From: Eulemur rufifrons
Lineage: Eukaryota > Chordata > Mammalia > Primates > Lemuridae
Length of the DNA: 64,000 nt
Reading direction: 5' to 3'
Assembly (NCBI RefSeq): GCF_041146395.1
Contig: NW_027182877.1
Span: forward strand, 298,501 to 362,500
A program made the position numbers and the translations under genes. The notes below the pieces were generated by a model that was given only the letters and a program-made list of their open reading frames with translations, was not told the DNA's origin and made no database searches. Shown piece after piece: positions 50,427 to 63,478 of the stretch (position 1 is its first letter; every line of letters starts with the position of its first letter).

Positions 50427-53400
50427 TCTAATTCTCGGACTTCTTGCTTTCTTAGAGTTTAGAAAGCCTAAAATCCTCCCATGCCATGAGTAAAAGGGGG
50501 CTCTGCAGCTCTCTCTTGCATGAAACCAGGAGCCCATACCTAGCGTATGATAGAGTGGGTTCCCGGGGACAATCCCATCCCCCTAACCCCAGCCCCCCGC
50601 CCAGTGCAGACAGGGCCTGTACGCTAAGTATAAACACTACCCCTAACAGATAACCCTCACCCTGAACATAGCACCTGACCCTGATCCTATTGCTCACCTT
50701 AAAACATAAACCTCCCCGTAACCCTAACTTATCCCCTTATCTTAACCTTAATGCATAACACCCTGAGAAGAAGCCCTATCCCATAATTCTAATCCTAACC
50801 CCTAGCCATAACCGTAACACCTCATCCCTAATTCTAAAATGCCAACCCTAACCTTCACCCTGCCAACAACCCTAACCCTAACCCTAACCCCTAACCCTAA
50901 GCCCTCACCCTATCGCTAATCTTCATCCCTAAACCGTACCGTAATCCTAACCCTAAATCTAATTCTCAGACTTGCTTTCTCAGAGTTTTGAAAGCCTACA
51001 ATCCTACTAAGCCATGCATGAAAGCCCGCTCTGCCACAGTGTCCTGCATGAAACCCAGAGGCCCATACACTGCGTACGATAGAGTGGGCTCCCAGCGACC
51101 ATCACAGACCCCTAACTTCGCCTCCTAGTGCATACAGGGCCCGTGCCCTAAGCATAAACCCTACCCCACACCCATAACCCTAACCCAGAACATAACACCT
51201 AACCCTGATCCTACTGCTCACCTTAACACGTAAACCTCACCCTAACCCTAACTTAACCCCTTATCTTAACGATAATGCATGACACCCTGAGAACAAGCCC
51301 TATACCGTAATTCTAACCCTAACTCCTAGCCGTAACCATAACACCTAATCCCTAATTCTGAAACGCCAACCCTAACCTTAACCCTACCGACAACACTAAC
51401 ACTAACCCTAAAACCCTTACCCTAACCCTACGCCTAAAAATAACCCTAACCATTGATCCTTAGTCATAACCCCTAAAGCTTAACCCTAACCCTTAACGCT
51501 AATCCCAATCCTAACCATTAAACATAACCCTACTTAACCCTAACCCTAACCTATACGCTAATGCCTAGAGATCTAACCCCAACACTGACCTACAGTTAAC
51601 ACTAACCCTAACCCCTAATCCTAACCTTAAACCTGAACCATAAACCTAACCCTTAACCCTAACCCTACTCCTAACCCCCTAACCCTAACCCTAACTGTTA
51701 AGCCTCACCCTAACCCTTAACCCTGACTCTAACCCTAAACCTTAACCCTAACCCTGAACCCTAACCCTAAGCCTAACCCTTAACCCTAACCCTATCCCTT
51801 AACCCTAACCCCTAACCCTAACGCTAACCCCAACCCTAAACCTCACCCTGGCCCCCAACCCAGACTTAACACCTAACCCCTAACACTAACTCTAAACCTA
51901 ACCACTAATCCCTAGCACCTGACCCTGACTCGAAACCTAACCCCTAACTCGAAACCCCTAACCCCAAACCTAACCCTAATTCTCACACTACTTCCATTCC
52001 CAGAGTGAAGCAAGCCTACAATACAGCCATGCCACGTGTGAGATGAGGCTCTGCCTGAGTCCTGCATGTAGGTTTTGTCCCAAGGCCCAGGGAATGATGT
52101 TGTGCTTTTGTGGTGACTCCGACCACACCCCTCTCACCGTAGATTAACCAGGTCCTGTGCCCTTAAACTGACCGCTAAATCTAAGCCCTACCACCAACCC
52201 TAACCGCTGACCCTGAACCTAAGCCCCGAGCCTAAAGCCCAACACTAACTCTAAACACTTACCCTAAACCTAATCCCTAACCCTAATGCTAACCCCTAAA
52301 CGTAACTCTAACCACGAACAGTAAACCTAACCCTAACCTCTAACACAAACCCTAACACATAACTCTAACCCTAAAACTAACCCTAACCCTTAACCCTAAA
52401 CCTAAAACCTAACCCTAACCCTTAACCTTAATCTTAACCGTTAACTCTCATGCTAACCTTTAATCCTAACCCTAATCCTAATCTTCAACCCTAAACCGAA
52501 CACAACCCTAACCCTGTACCAAACCCTGACCCCTCATCTTAACCCTATCCGCAAACCTCAACCCCAAAACGAACTATAACCGTTAAACCTAACAGTAACC
52601 TTAAACCGTAACCCTAATCTGTAACCCTATCCCCTCACCATAACACTACACTTCATCCTGAACCCTAACCATAATCCTAACCCTAAATCTAATTCTCAGA
52701 CTTCTTGCTTTCTTAGAGTTTAGAAAGCCTGCAATCCTCCCGTGCCATGTGTGAAAGGAGGCTCTACCACTGTGTCCTGCATGAAACCCACGGGCGCATA
52801 CCCAGAGTCCGATACAGTGGGTTCCCGGTGACAATCCCAGCCCCCTAACCTCCCCCCAGCCTAATGCCGACAGGGCCCGTGCGCTAAGCATAAATGATAC
52901 CTTTAACAGATAACCCTAACCCTGAACATGGCACCTAACCCTGTTCCTATTTCTCCCCTTAACACGTAAACCTCACCGTGAGCCTAACTTTAACCTCTTA
53001 ACGTAACGTTAATGCATAACCCATTCCCTGAGAACATCCCCTATCCCGTAATTCTAACCCTATCTCCTAGTCATAACTGTAACACCTAATCCCTAACCCT
53101 AATTCTCCACCGCTAAGCCTAACCGTAACGCTGCCTACAACCCTAACACTGACAGGAACCCTTAGTTCTAACCCCAACGCTATGCCTAACAAAAGCCCTA
53201 ACCCTTCACCCTTCACCCTAACCCCTGAGCATTACCCTAACCTTTAACCGTAATCCTAATCCTAACCATTAAACCTAACCCTAGCTCTTAAAGCTAACCC
53301 TAAACCTTACCCTCACGACTAGACCTAACCCTGACACTAACCTAACACCTAACCCTAACCATAACCCCTAAAGCTAACCCTAACCTGAACCCTAAACCTA

Positions 53401-53859
53401 ACCCTAACACTGAACCTTCACTATATCCCTAACCCCTAAGCCTAATCCTAACTGTTAATCCTCACCCTAACACTTAAACTGGACCATAACACTAAACATT
53501 AACCCTAACACTAAACTTTAACCCTAACCATAAGCCCAACACTTAACCCTAATCCTATCCCCTAACCCTAAGCCCTAACCCTAAACCTAACCCTAACCCC
53601 AACCCTAACCCTTAATCTTGACCCTTACCATTAACCCTCACACTAACCCTAATCCTAATCTTTAACCATAAAGCTAACACTGAAGCCTAACCCTGTGCCA
53701 AACGCTAAACCCAAACCTTAACCCTAACCCTGAAACTTAACCATAAACCTAACTGTAACTGTTACACCTAACACTAACCTCTAACCCTAACCCCTAACCC
53801 TAAGACCCCACCTTAACACTAACCCTAACCCTAAACATTATCATAATCCTACCCCTAAA
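50427..53859 (-). repeat. Array unit 9 (3433 bp)
   Basis: Boxes: a 50427-50624, b 50958-51148, B 51976-52162, c 52688-52884. Variable sites: A T C A C C, identical to unit 10. Confidence 0.92.
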
Positions 53860-56800
53860 TCTAATTCTCGGACTTCTTGCTTTCTTAGAGTTTAGAAAGC
53901 CTAAAATCCTCCCATGCCATGAGTAAAAGGGGGCTCTGCAGCTCTCTCTTGCATGAAACCAGGAGCCCATACCTAGCGTATGATAGAGTGGGTTCCCGGG
54001 GACAATCCCATCCCCCTAACCCCAGCCCCCCGCCCAGTGCAGACAGGGCCTGTACGCTAAGTATAAACACTACCCCTAACAGATAACCCTCACCCTGAAC
54101 ATAGCACCTGACCCTGATCCTATTGCTCACCTTAAAACATAAACCTCCCCGTAACCCTAACTTATCCCCTTATCTTAACCTTAATGCATAACACCCTGAG
54201 AAGAAGCCCTATCCCATAATTCTAATCCTAACCCCTAGCCATAACCGTAACACCTCATCCCTAATTCTAAAATGCCAACCCTAACCTTCACCCTGCCAAC
54301 AACCCTAACCCTAACCCTAACCCCTAACCCTAAGCCCTCACCCTATCGCTAATCTTCATCCCTAAACCGTACCGTAATCCTAACCCTAAATCTAATTCTC
54401 AGACTTGCTTTCTCAGAGTTTTGAAAGCCTACAATCCTACTAAGCCATGCATGAAAGCCCGCTCTGCCACAGTGTCCTGCATGAAACCCAGAGGCCCATA
54501 CACTGCGTACGATAGAGTGGGCTCCCAGCGACCATCACAGACCCCTAACTTCGCCTCCTAGTGCATACAGGGCCCGTGCCCTAAGCATAAACCCTACCCC
54601 ACACCCATAACCCTAACCCAGAACATAACACCTAACCCTGATCCTACTGCTCACCTTAACACGTAAACCTCACCCTAACCCTAACTTAACCCCTTATCTT
54701 AACGATAATGCATGACACCCTGAGAACAAGCCCTATACCGTAATTCTAACCCTAACTCCTAGCCGTAACCATAACACCTAATCCCTAATTCTGAAACGCC
54801 AACCCTAACCTTAACCCTACCGACAACACTAACACTAACCCTAAAACCCTTACCCTAACCCTACGCCTAAAAATAACCCTAACCATTGATCCTTAGTCAT
54901 AACCCCTAAAGCTTAACCCTAACCCTTAACGCTAATCCCAATCCTAACCATTAAACATAACCCTACTTAACCCTAACCCTAACCTATACGCTAATGCCTA
55001 GAGATCTAACCCCAACACTGACCTACAGTTAACACTAACCCTAACCCCTAATCCTAACCTTAAACCTGAACCATAAACCTAACCCTTAACCCTAACCCTA
55101 CTCCTAACCCCCTAACCCTAACCCTAACTGTTAAGCCTCACCCTAACCCTTAACCCTGACTCTAACCCTAAACCTTAACCCTAACCCTGAACCCTAACCC
55201 TAAGCCTAACCCTTAACCCTAACCCTATCCCTTAACCCTAACCCCTAACCCTAACGCTAACCCCAACCCTAAACCTCACCCTGGCCCCCAACCCAGACTT
55301 AACACCTAACCCCTAACACTAACTCTAAACCTAACCACTAATCCCTAGCACCTGACCCTGACTCGAAACCTAACCCCTAACTCGAAACCCCTAACCCCAA
55401 ACCTAACCCTAATTCTCACACTACTTCCATTCCCAGAGTGAAGCAAGCCTACAATACAGCCATGCCACGTGTGAGATGAGGCTCTGCCTGAGTCCTGCAT
55501 GTAGGTTTTGTCCCAAGGCCCAGGGAATGATGTTGTGCTTTTGTGGTGACTCCGACCACACCCCTCTCACCGTAGATTAACCAGGTCCTGTGCCCTTAAA
55601 CTGACCGCTAAATCTAAGCCCTACCACCAACCCTAACCGCTGACCCTGAACCTAAGCCCCGAGCCTAAAGCCCAACACTAACTCTAAACACTTACCCTAA
55701 ACCTAATCCCTAACCCTAATGCTAACCCCTAAACGTAACTCTAACCACGAACAGTAAACCTAACCCTAACCTCTAACACAAACCCTAACACATAACTCTA
55801 ACCCTAAAACTAACCCTAACCCTTAACCCTAAACCTAAAACCTAACCCTAACCCTTAACCTTAATCTTAACCGTTAACTCTCATGCTAACCTTTAATCCT
55901 AACCCTAATCCTAATCTTCAACCCTAAACCGAACACAACCCTAACCCTGTACCAAACCCTGACCCCTCATCTTAACCCTATCCGCAAACCTCAACCCCAA
56001 AACGAACTATAACCGTTAAACCTAACAGTAACCTTAAACCGTAACCCTAATCTGTAACCCTATCCCCTCACCATAACACTACACTTCATCCTGAACCCTA
56101 ACCATAATCCTAACCCTAAATCTAATTCTCAGACTTCTTGCTTTCTTAGAGTTTAGAAAGCCTGCAATCCTCCCGTGCCATGTGTGAAAGGAGGCTCTAC
56201 CACTGTGTCCTGCATGAAACCCACGGGCGCATACCCAGAGTCCGATACAGTGGGTTCCCGGTGACAATCCCAGCCCCCTAACCTCCCCCCAGCCTAATGC
56301 CGACAGGGCCCGTGCGCTAAGCATAAATGATACCTTTAACAGATAACCCTAACCCTGAACATGGCACCTAACCCTGTTCCTATTTCTCCCCTTAACACGT
56401 AAACCTCACCGTGAGCCTAACTTTAACCTCTTAACGTAACGTTAATGCATAACCCATTCCCTGAGAACATCCCCTATCCCGTAATTCTAACCCTATCTCC
56501 TAGTCATAACTGTAACACCTAATCCCTAACCCTAATTCTCCACCGCTAAGCCTAACCGTAACGCTGCCTACAACCCTAACACTGACAGGAACCCTTAGTT
56601 CTAACCCCAACGCTATGCCTAACAAAAGCCCTAACCCTTCACCCTTCACCCTAACCCCTGAGCATTACCCTAACCTTTAACCGTAATCCTAATCCTAACC
56701 ATTAAACCTAACCCTAGCTCTTAAAGCTAACCCTAAACCTTACCCTCACGACTAGACCTAACCCTGACACTAACCTAACACCTAACCCTAACCATAACCC

Positions 56801-57292
56801 CTAAAGCTAACCCTAACCTGAACCCTAAACCTAACCCTAACACTGAACCTTCACTATATCCCTAACCCCTAAGCCTAATCCTAACTGTTAATCCTCACCC
56901 TAACACTTAAACTGGACCATAACACTAAACATTAACCCTAACACTAAACTTTAACCCTAACCATAAGCCCAACACTTAACCCTAATCCTATCCCCTAACC
57001 CTAAGCCCTAACCCTAAACCTAACCCTAACCCCAACCCTAACCCTTAATCTTGACCCTTACCATTAACCCTCACACTAACCCTAATCCTAATCTTTAACC
57101 ATAAAGCTAACACTGAAGCCTAACCCTGTGCCAAACGCTAAACCCAAACCTTAACCCTAACCCTGAAACTTAACCATAAACCTAACTGTAACTGTTACAC
57201 CTAACACTAACCTCTAACCCTAACCCCTAACCCTAAGACCCCACCTTAACACTAACCCTAACCCTAAACATTATCATAATCCTACCCCTAAA
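53860..57292 (-). repeat. Array unit 10 (3433 bp)
   Basis: Boxes: a 53860-54057, b 54391-54581, B 55409-55595, c 56121-56317. Variable sites: A T C A C C. Units 9 and 10 share C at offset 2360 and no other unit does, which points to a very recent single-unit duplication. Confidence 0.92.
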
Positions 57293-60247
57293 TCTAATTC
57301 TCGGACTTCTTGCTTTCTTAGAGTTTAGAAAGCCTAAAATCCTCCCATGCCATGAGTAAAAGGGGGCTCTGCAGCTCTCTCTTGCATGAAACCAGGAGCC
57401 CATACCTAGCGTATGATAGAGTGGGTTCCCGGGGACAATCCCATCCCCCTAACCCCAGCCCCCCGCCCAGTGCAGACAGGGCCTGTACGCTAAGTATAAA
57501 CACTACCCCTAACAGATAACCCTCACCCTGAACATAGCACCTGACCCTGATCCTATTGCTCACCTTAAAACATAAACCTCCCCGTAACCCTAACTTATCC
57601 CCTTATCTTAACCTTAATGCATAACACCCTGAGAAGAAGCCCTATCCCATAATTCTAATCCTAACCCCTAGCCATAACCGTAACACCTCATCCCTAATTC
57701 TAAAATGCCAACCCTAACCTTCACCCTGCCAACAACCCTAACCCTAACCCTAACCCCTAACCCTAAGCCCTCACCCTATCGCTAATCTTCATCCCTAAAC
57801 CGTACCGTAATCCTAACCCTAAATCTAATTCTCAGACTTGCTTTCTCAGAGTTTTGAAAGCCTACAATCCTACTAAGCCATGCATGAAAGCCCGCTCTGC
57901 CACAGTGTCCTGCATGAAACCCAGAGGCCCATACACTGCGTACGATAGAGTGGGCTCCCAGCGACCATCACAGACCCCTAACTTCGCCTCCTAGTGCATA
58001 CAGGGCCCGTGCCCTAAGCATAAACCCTACCCCACACCCATAACCCTAACCCAGAACATAACACCTAACCCTGATCCTACTGCTCACCTTAACACGTAAA
58101 CCTCACCCTAACCCTAACTTAACCCCTTATCTTAACGATAATGCATGACACCCTGAGAACAAGCCCTATACCGTAATTCTAACCCTAACTCCTAGCCGTA
58201 ACCATAACACCTAATCCCTAATTCTGAAACGCCAACCCTAACCTTAACCCTACCGACAACACTAACACTAACCCTAAAACCCTTACCCTAACCCTACGCC
58301 TAAAAATAACCCTAACCATTGATCCTTAGTCATAACCCCTAAAGCTTAACCCTAACCCTTAACGCTAATCCCAATCCTAACCATTAAACATAACCCTACT
58401 TAACCCTAACCCTAACCTATACGCTAATGCCTAGAGATCTAACCCCAACACTGACCTACAGTTAACACTAACCCTAACCCCTAATCCTAACCTTAAACCT
58501 GAACCATAAACCTAACCCTTAACCCTAACCCTACTCCTAACCCCCTAACCCTAACCCTAACTGTTAAGCCTCACCCTAACCCTTAACCCTGACTCTAACC
58601 CTAAACCTTAACCCTAACCCTGAACCCTAACCCTAAGCCTAACCCTTAACCCTAACCCTATCCCTTAACCCTAACCCCTAACCCTAACGCTAACCCCAAC
58701 CCTAAACCTCACCCTGGCCCCCAACCCAGACTTAACACCTAACCCCTAACACTAACTCTAAACCTAACCACTAATCCCTAGCACCTGACCCTGACTCGAA
58801 ACCTAACCCCTAACTCGAAACCCCTAACCCCAAACCTAACCCTAATTCTCACACTACTTCCATTCCCAGAGTGAAGCAAGCCTACAATACAGCCATGCCA
58901 CGTGTGAGATGAGGCTCTGCCTGAGTCCTGCATGTAGGTTTTGTCCCAAGGCCCAGGGAATGATGTTGTGCTTTTGTGGTGACTCCGACCACACCCCTCT
59001 CACCGTAGATTAACCAGGTCCTGTGCCCTTAAACTGACCGCTAAATCTAAGCCCTACCACCAACCCTAACCGCTGACCCTGAACCTAAGCCCCGAGCCTA
59101 AAGCCCAACACTAACTCTAAACACTTACCCTAAACCTAATCCCTAACCCTAATGCTAACCCCTAAACGTAACTCTAACCACGAACAGTAAACCTAACCCT
59201 AACCTCTAACACAAACCCTAACACATAACTCTAACCCTAAAACTAACCCTAACCCTTAACCCTAAACCTAAAACCTAACCCTAACCCTTAACCTTAATCT
59301 TAACCGTTAACTCTCATGCTAACCTTTAATCCTAACCCTAATCCTAATCTTCAACCCTAAACCGAACACAACCCTAACCCTGTACCAAACCCTGACCCCT
59401 CATCTTAACCCTATCCGCAAACCTCAACCCCAAAACGAACTATAACCGTTAAACCTAACAGTAACCTTAAACCGTAACCCTAATCTGTAACCCTATCCCC
59501 TCACCATAACACTACACTTCATCCTGAACCCTAACCATAATCCTAACCCTAAATCTAATTCTCAGACTTCTTGCTTTCTTAGAGTTTAGAAAGCCTGCAA
59601 TCCTCCCGTGCCATGTGTGAAAGGAGGCTCTACCACTGTGTCCTGCATGAAATCCACGGGCCCAGACCCAGAGTCCGATACAGTGGGTTCCCGGTGACAA
59701 TCCCAGCCCCCTAACCTCCCCCCAGCCTAATGCCGACAGGGCCCGTGCGCTAAGCATAAATGATACCTTTAACAGATAACCCTAACCCTGAACATGGCAC
59801 CTAACACTGTTCCTATTTCTCCCCTTAACACGTAAACCTCACCGTGAGCCTAACTTTAACCTATTAACGTAACGTTAATGCATAACCCATTCCCTGAGAA
59901 CATCCCCTATCCCATAATTCTAACCCTATCTCCTAGTCATAACTGTAACACCTAATCCCTAACCCTAATTCTCCACCGCTAAGCCTAACCGTAACGCTGC
60001 CTACAACCCTAACACTGACAGGAACCCTTAGTTCTAACCCCAACGCTATGTCTAACAAAAGCCCTAACCCTTGACCCTTCACCCTAACCCCTGAGCATTA
60101 CCCTAACCTTTAACCGTAATCCTAATCCTAACCATTAAACCTAACCCTAGCTCTTAAAGCTAACCCTAAACCTTACCCTCACGACTAGACCTAACCCTGA
60201 CACTAACCTAACACCTAACCCTAACCAGAACCCCTAAAGCTAACCCT
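57293..60247 (-). repeat. Array unit 11, incomplete (about 2955 of 3433 bp)
   Basis: Boxes: a 57293-57490, b 57824-58014, B 58842-59028, c 59554-59750. Variable sites: A T C A C T. From the c box onward it gathers changes absent from other units (GGGCCCAGACCC near 59659, CACCTAACACTG near 59798, CTATTAACG near 59861, TTGACCCTTCACC near 60070). It leaves the array sequence near 60247. The tail is thus a border region, drifting or partly converted toward the neighbouring repeat. Confidence 0.85.
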
Positions 60248-61415
60248 GAACCCTATTCCTAACCCCAGCAGTAAGCTTTAACCCTAAACCTAAGCCCAAC
60301 CCGTAACCCTAATCCTATCCTTTTACCCTAAAACTAACCCCTAAACCTAACACCTAAACCACACCCTAACTCTAACCCCAATCCTAATTCTAACCATACC
60401 CCTTCATAAAACACTAACTCCTAACCGCTAACCCTAACACTAACCAGAAACCCTAATCACCAATCCCTAACCCTAACGCTTAACCTTTACCCTAACTGTT
60501 AACCCTCACCCTAAATCTTAACACTGACCCTAACCTTAACCTTTAACTCTAAGCCTAACCCTTAACCCTACAGTAAGGAAGACCCTTAATGCTAATGGGA
60601 TCCCTTATCCCTAACCCTAACACTACAGCTAAAAATATCCCTAACCTTGGATCCTTAAACCTAACCCCTAACACTTACTTTAACCCCAAACCCTATCCCT
60701 AATCCTAAGCATTAAACCTAACCCTATCTCTTAACCCTAACCCTAGCCCTTACCCTAACGCCTAGATCTAACCCTAAATCTAACCTACCGCCTAATCCTA
60801 AACTTAAGTCCTAATGCTAACTCTAACCCTGAACCCTAAACCTACACGTAACCCTTAACACTAACCCTATCCGTGAACCTTAACCCTGACCCTAACCATT
60901 ACCCGCACCCAAGCATTTAAACCTGACCCTAACCGTAATCCTTAATGATAACCCTAACACTAAACCCTAACCCTAAGGCCAACACTTAAACCTAATCCTA
61001 TCCCTTAACCCTAACCCTAATGCTAACCCCTAAACGTAACCCTCACCGTGACCAGTAAACCTAACCCTAACCTCTAACACAAACCATAGCACATAACTCT
61101 AACCCTAAAACTAACCCTAACCCTAACCCTAAACCTAAATCCTAACTCTTAACCTTAACCCTAAGCGTTAATTCTCACGCTAACCTTTAATCCCAACCCT
61201 AATCCTAATCTTCAACCCTAAACCTAACACTTAACCCTAACCCTGTACCAAACCCTAACCCCTCATCTTAACCCTAACCGTAAACCTCAACCCTAAACCA
61301 AAGTGTAACCGTTAAACCTAAGAGTAATCTTTAACCCTAACCCTAATCCCTAACCCTAAGCCCTCACCCTAACACTAAACTTCATCCTTAACCCTAACCA
61401 TAATCCAACCCTAAA

Positions 61416-61614
61416 TCTCATTCTCAGACTTCTTGCTTTCTTAGAGTTTAGAAAGCCTGCAATCCTCCCATGCCATGCGTGAAAGGAGGCTCTACCACTG
61501 TGTCCTGCATGAAACCCACGGGCCCATACCCCGAGTATGACAGAGTGGGTTCCCTGGTACAATCCCAGCCCCCTAAACTCCCCCGCCCGCATAATGCAGA
61601 CAGGGCCCGTGCGC
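61416..61614 (-). repeat. A box A21, subtype c, in the 1.87-kb repeat
   Basis: Minus-strand c box with GCGCACGGGCCCTGTCTGCA at its start. It reads TCTCATTCTCAG at the tail where others have TCTAATTCTCAG, and has a one-base loss upstream (AATCCAACCC). Confidence 0.84.
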
Positions 61615-63278
61615 TAAGCATAAACAATACCTTTAACAGATAACCCTAACCCTGAACATAACACCCAACCCTGTTCCTATTTCTCCCCTTAACACGTAAA
61701 CCTCACCGTGCGCCTAACTTTAACCTCTTATCCTAACGTTAATGCATAACCCATTTCCTGAGAACAACCCCTATCCCATAATTCTAACCCTATCTCCTAG
61801 TCATCACTGTGACACCTAATCCCTAACCCTAATTCTAAACCGCTAACCCTAACCGTAACCCTATCTACAACCCTAACACTGACAGTAAACCTTACTTCTA
61901 ACCCCAACGCTATGCCTAACAAAAACCCTAACCCTTCACCCTAACCCCTAAGCCTTACCCTAACCCTTAACCCTAATCCTAATCCTAACCATTAAACCTA
62001 ACCCTAGCTCTTAAAGCTGACCCTAAACCTTACCCTCACGACTAGACCTAACCCTGACACTAACCTAACACCTAACCCTAACCAGAACCCCTAAAGCTAA
62101 CCCTGAACCCTATCCCTAACCCTAGCAGTAAACTTTAACCCTAAACCTAAGCCCAACCCGTAACCCTAATCCTATCCTTTTACCCTAAAATTAATCCCTA
62201 AACCTAACACCTAAACCTCACCCTAAATCTAACCCCAATCCTAATTCTAACCATACCCCTTAATAAAACACTAACTCCTAACCGCTAACCCTAACACTAA
62301 CCAAAAACCCTAATCACTAATCCCTAACCCTAACGCTTAACCTTTACCCTAACCATTAACCCTCAACCTAAATCTTAACACTGACCCTAAGCTTAACCTT
62401 TAACTCTAAGCCTAACCCTTAACCCTACAGTAAGGAAGACCCTTAATGCTAATGGGATCCCTTATCCCTAACCCTAACACTACAGCTAAAAATAACCCTA
62501 ACCTTTGATCCTGAAACCTAACCCCTAACACTTACTTTAACCCCAAACCCTAACCCTAATCCTAAGCATTAAACCTAACCCTATCTCTTAACCCTAACGC
62601 TAGCCCTTACCCTAACGCCAAGATCTAACCCTAAATCTAACCTACCGCCTAATCCTAACCTTAAGCCCTAATGCTAACTCTAACCCTGAACCCTAAACCT
62701 ACCCGTAACCCTTAACACTAACCCTATCCGTCAACCTTAACCCTGACCCTAACCATTACCCGCACCCAAGCATTTAACCCTGACCCTAACCCTAATCCTT
62801 AATGCTAACCCTAACACTAAACCCTAACCCTAAGCCCAACACTTAACCCTAATCCTATCCCTTAACCCTAACCCTAACCCTAATGCTAACCCCTAAACGT
62901 AACCCTAACCGTCACCAGTAACCTAACCCTAACCGCTAACACAAACCATAGCACATAACTCTAACCCTAAAACTAACCCTAACCCTAAACCTAACCCTAA
63001 ACCCTAACTCTTAACCTTAACCCTAAGCGTTAACTCTCACGCTAAACTTTAATCCTAACGCTAATCCTAATCTTCAACACTAAACCTAATACTTAACTCT
63101 AACGCTGTACCAAACCCTAACCCCTCATCTTAACCCTAACCGTAAACCTCAACCCTAAACCACAGTGGAACCGTTGAACCTAAGAGTAACCTTTAACCCT
63201 AACCCTAATCCCTAACCCTAAGCCCTCACCCTAACACTAAACTTCATCCTTAACCCTAACCATAATCCTAACCCTAAA

Positions 63279-63478
63279 TCTAATTCTCAGACTTCTTGCT
63301 TTCTTAGAGTTTAGAAAGCCTGCAATCCTCCCATGCCATGCGTGAAAGGAGGCTCTACCACTGTGTCCTGCATGAAACCCACGGGCCCATACCCAGAGTA
63401 TGATAGAGTGGGTTCCCGGGTACAATCCCAGCCCCCTAAACTCCCCCCGCCCGCCTAATGCAGACAGGGACCGTGCGC
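63279..63478 (-). repeat. A box A22, subtype c, in the 1.87-kb repeat
   Basis: Second copy of the c box in the 1.87-kb repeat. On the + strand it reads GACAGGGACCGTGCGC, breaking the usual GGGCCC. The rest agrees closely with A21. Confidence 0.84.

Larger units (their letters stand above)
21300..60247 (-). repeat. Tandem higher-order array, 3433-bp unit, about 11.3 copies
   Basis: Identical landmarks recur at exactly 3433 bp, for example the a box at 22963, 26396, 29829 and on to 57293. The step is constant for all ten intervals, so there are no net indels between full units. Each unit has four boxes at offsets 0-197 (a), 531-721 (b), 1549-1735 (B) and 2261-2457 (c), on the minus strand. The rest is degenerate CCCTAA repeat. 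Copies differ by only a few substitutions each. The start is approximate because the first partial copy grades into diverged sequence; the end is sharp. Confidence 0.93.

Noticed and set aside
21300..60247. CRISPR array
   Set aside because: Regular spacing is present, but units are 3433 bp and wholly alike; there are no short direct repeats with unique spacers and no cas genes.
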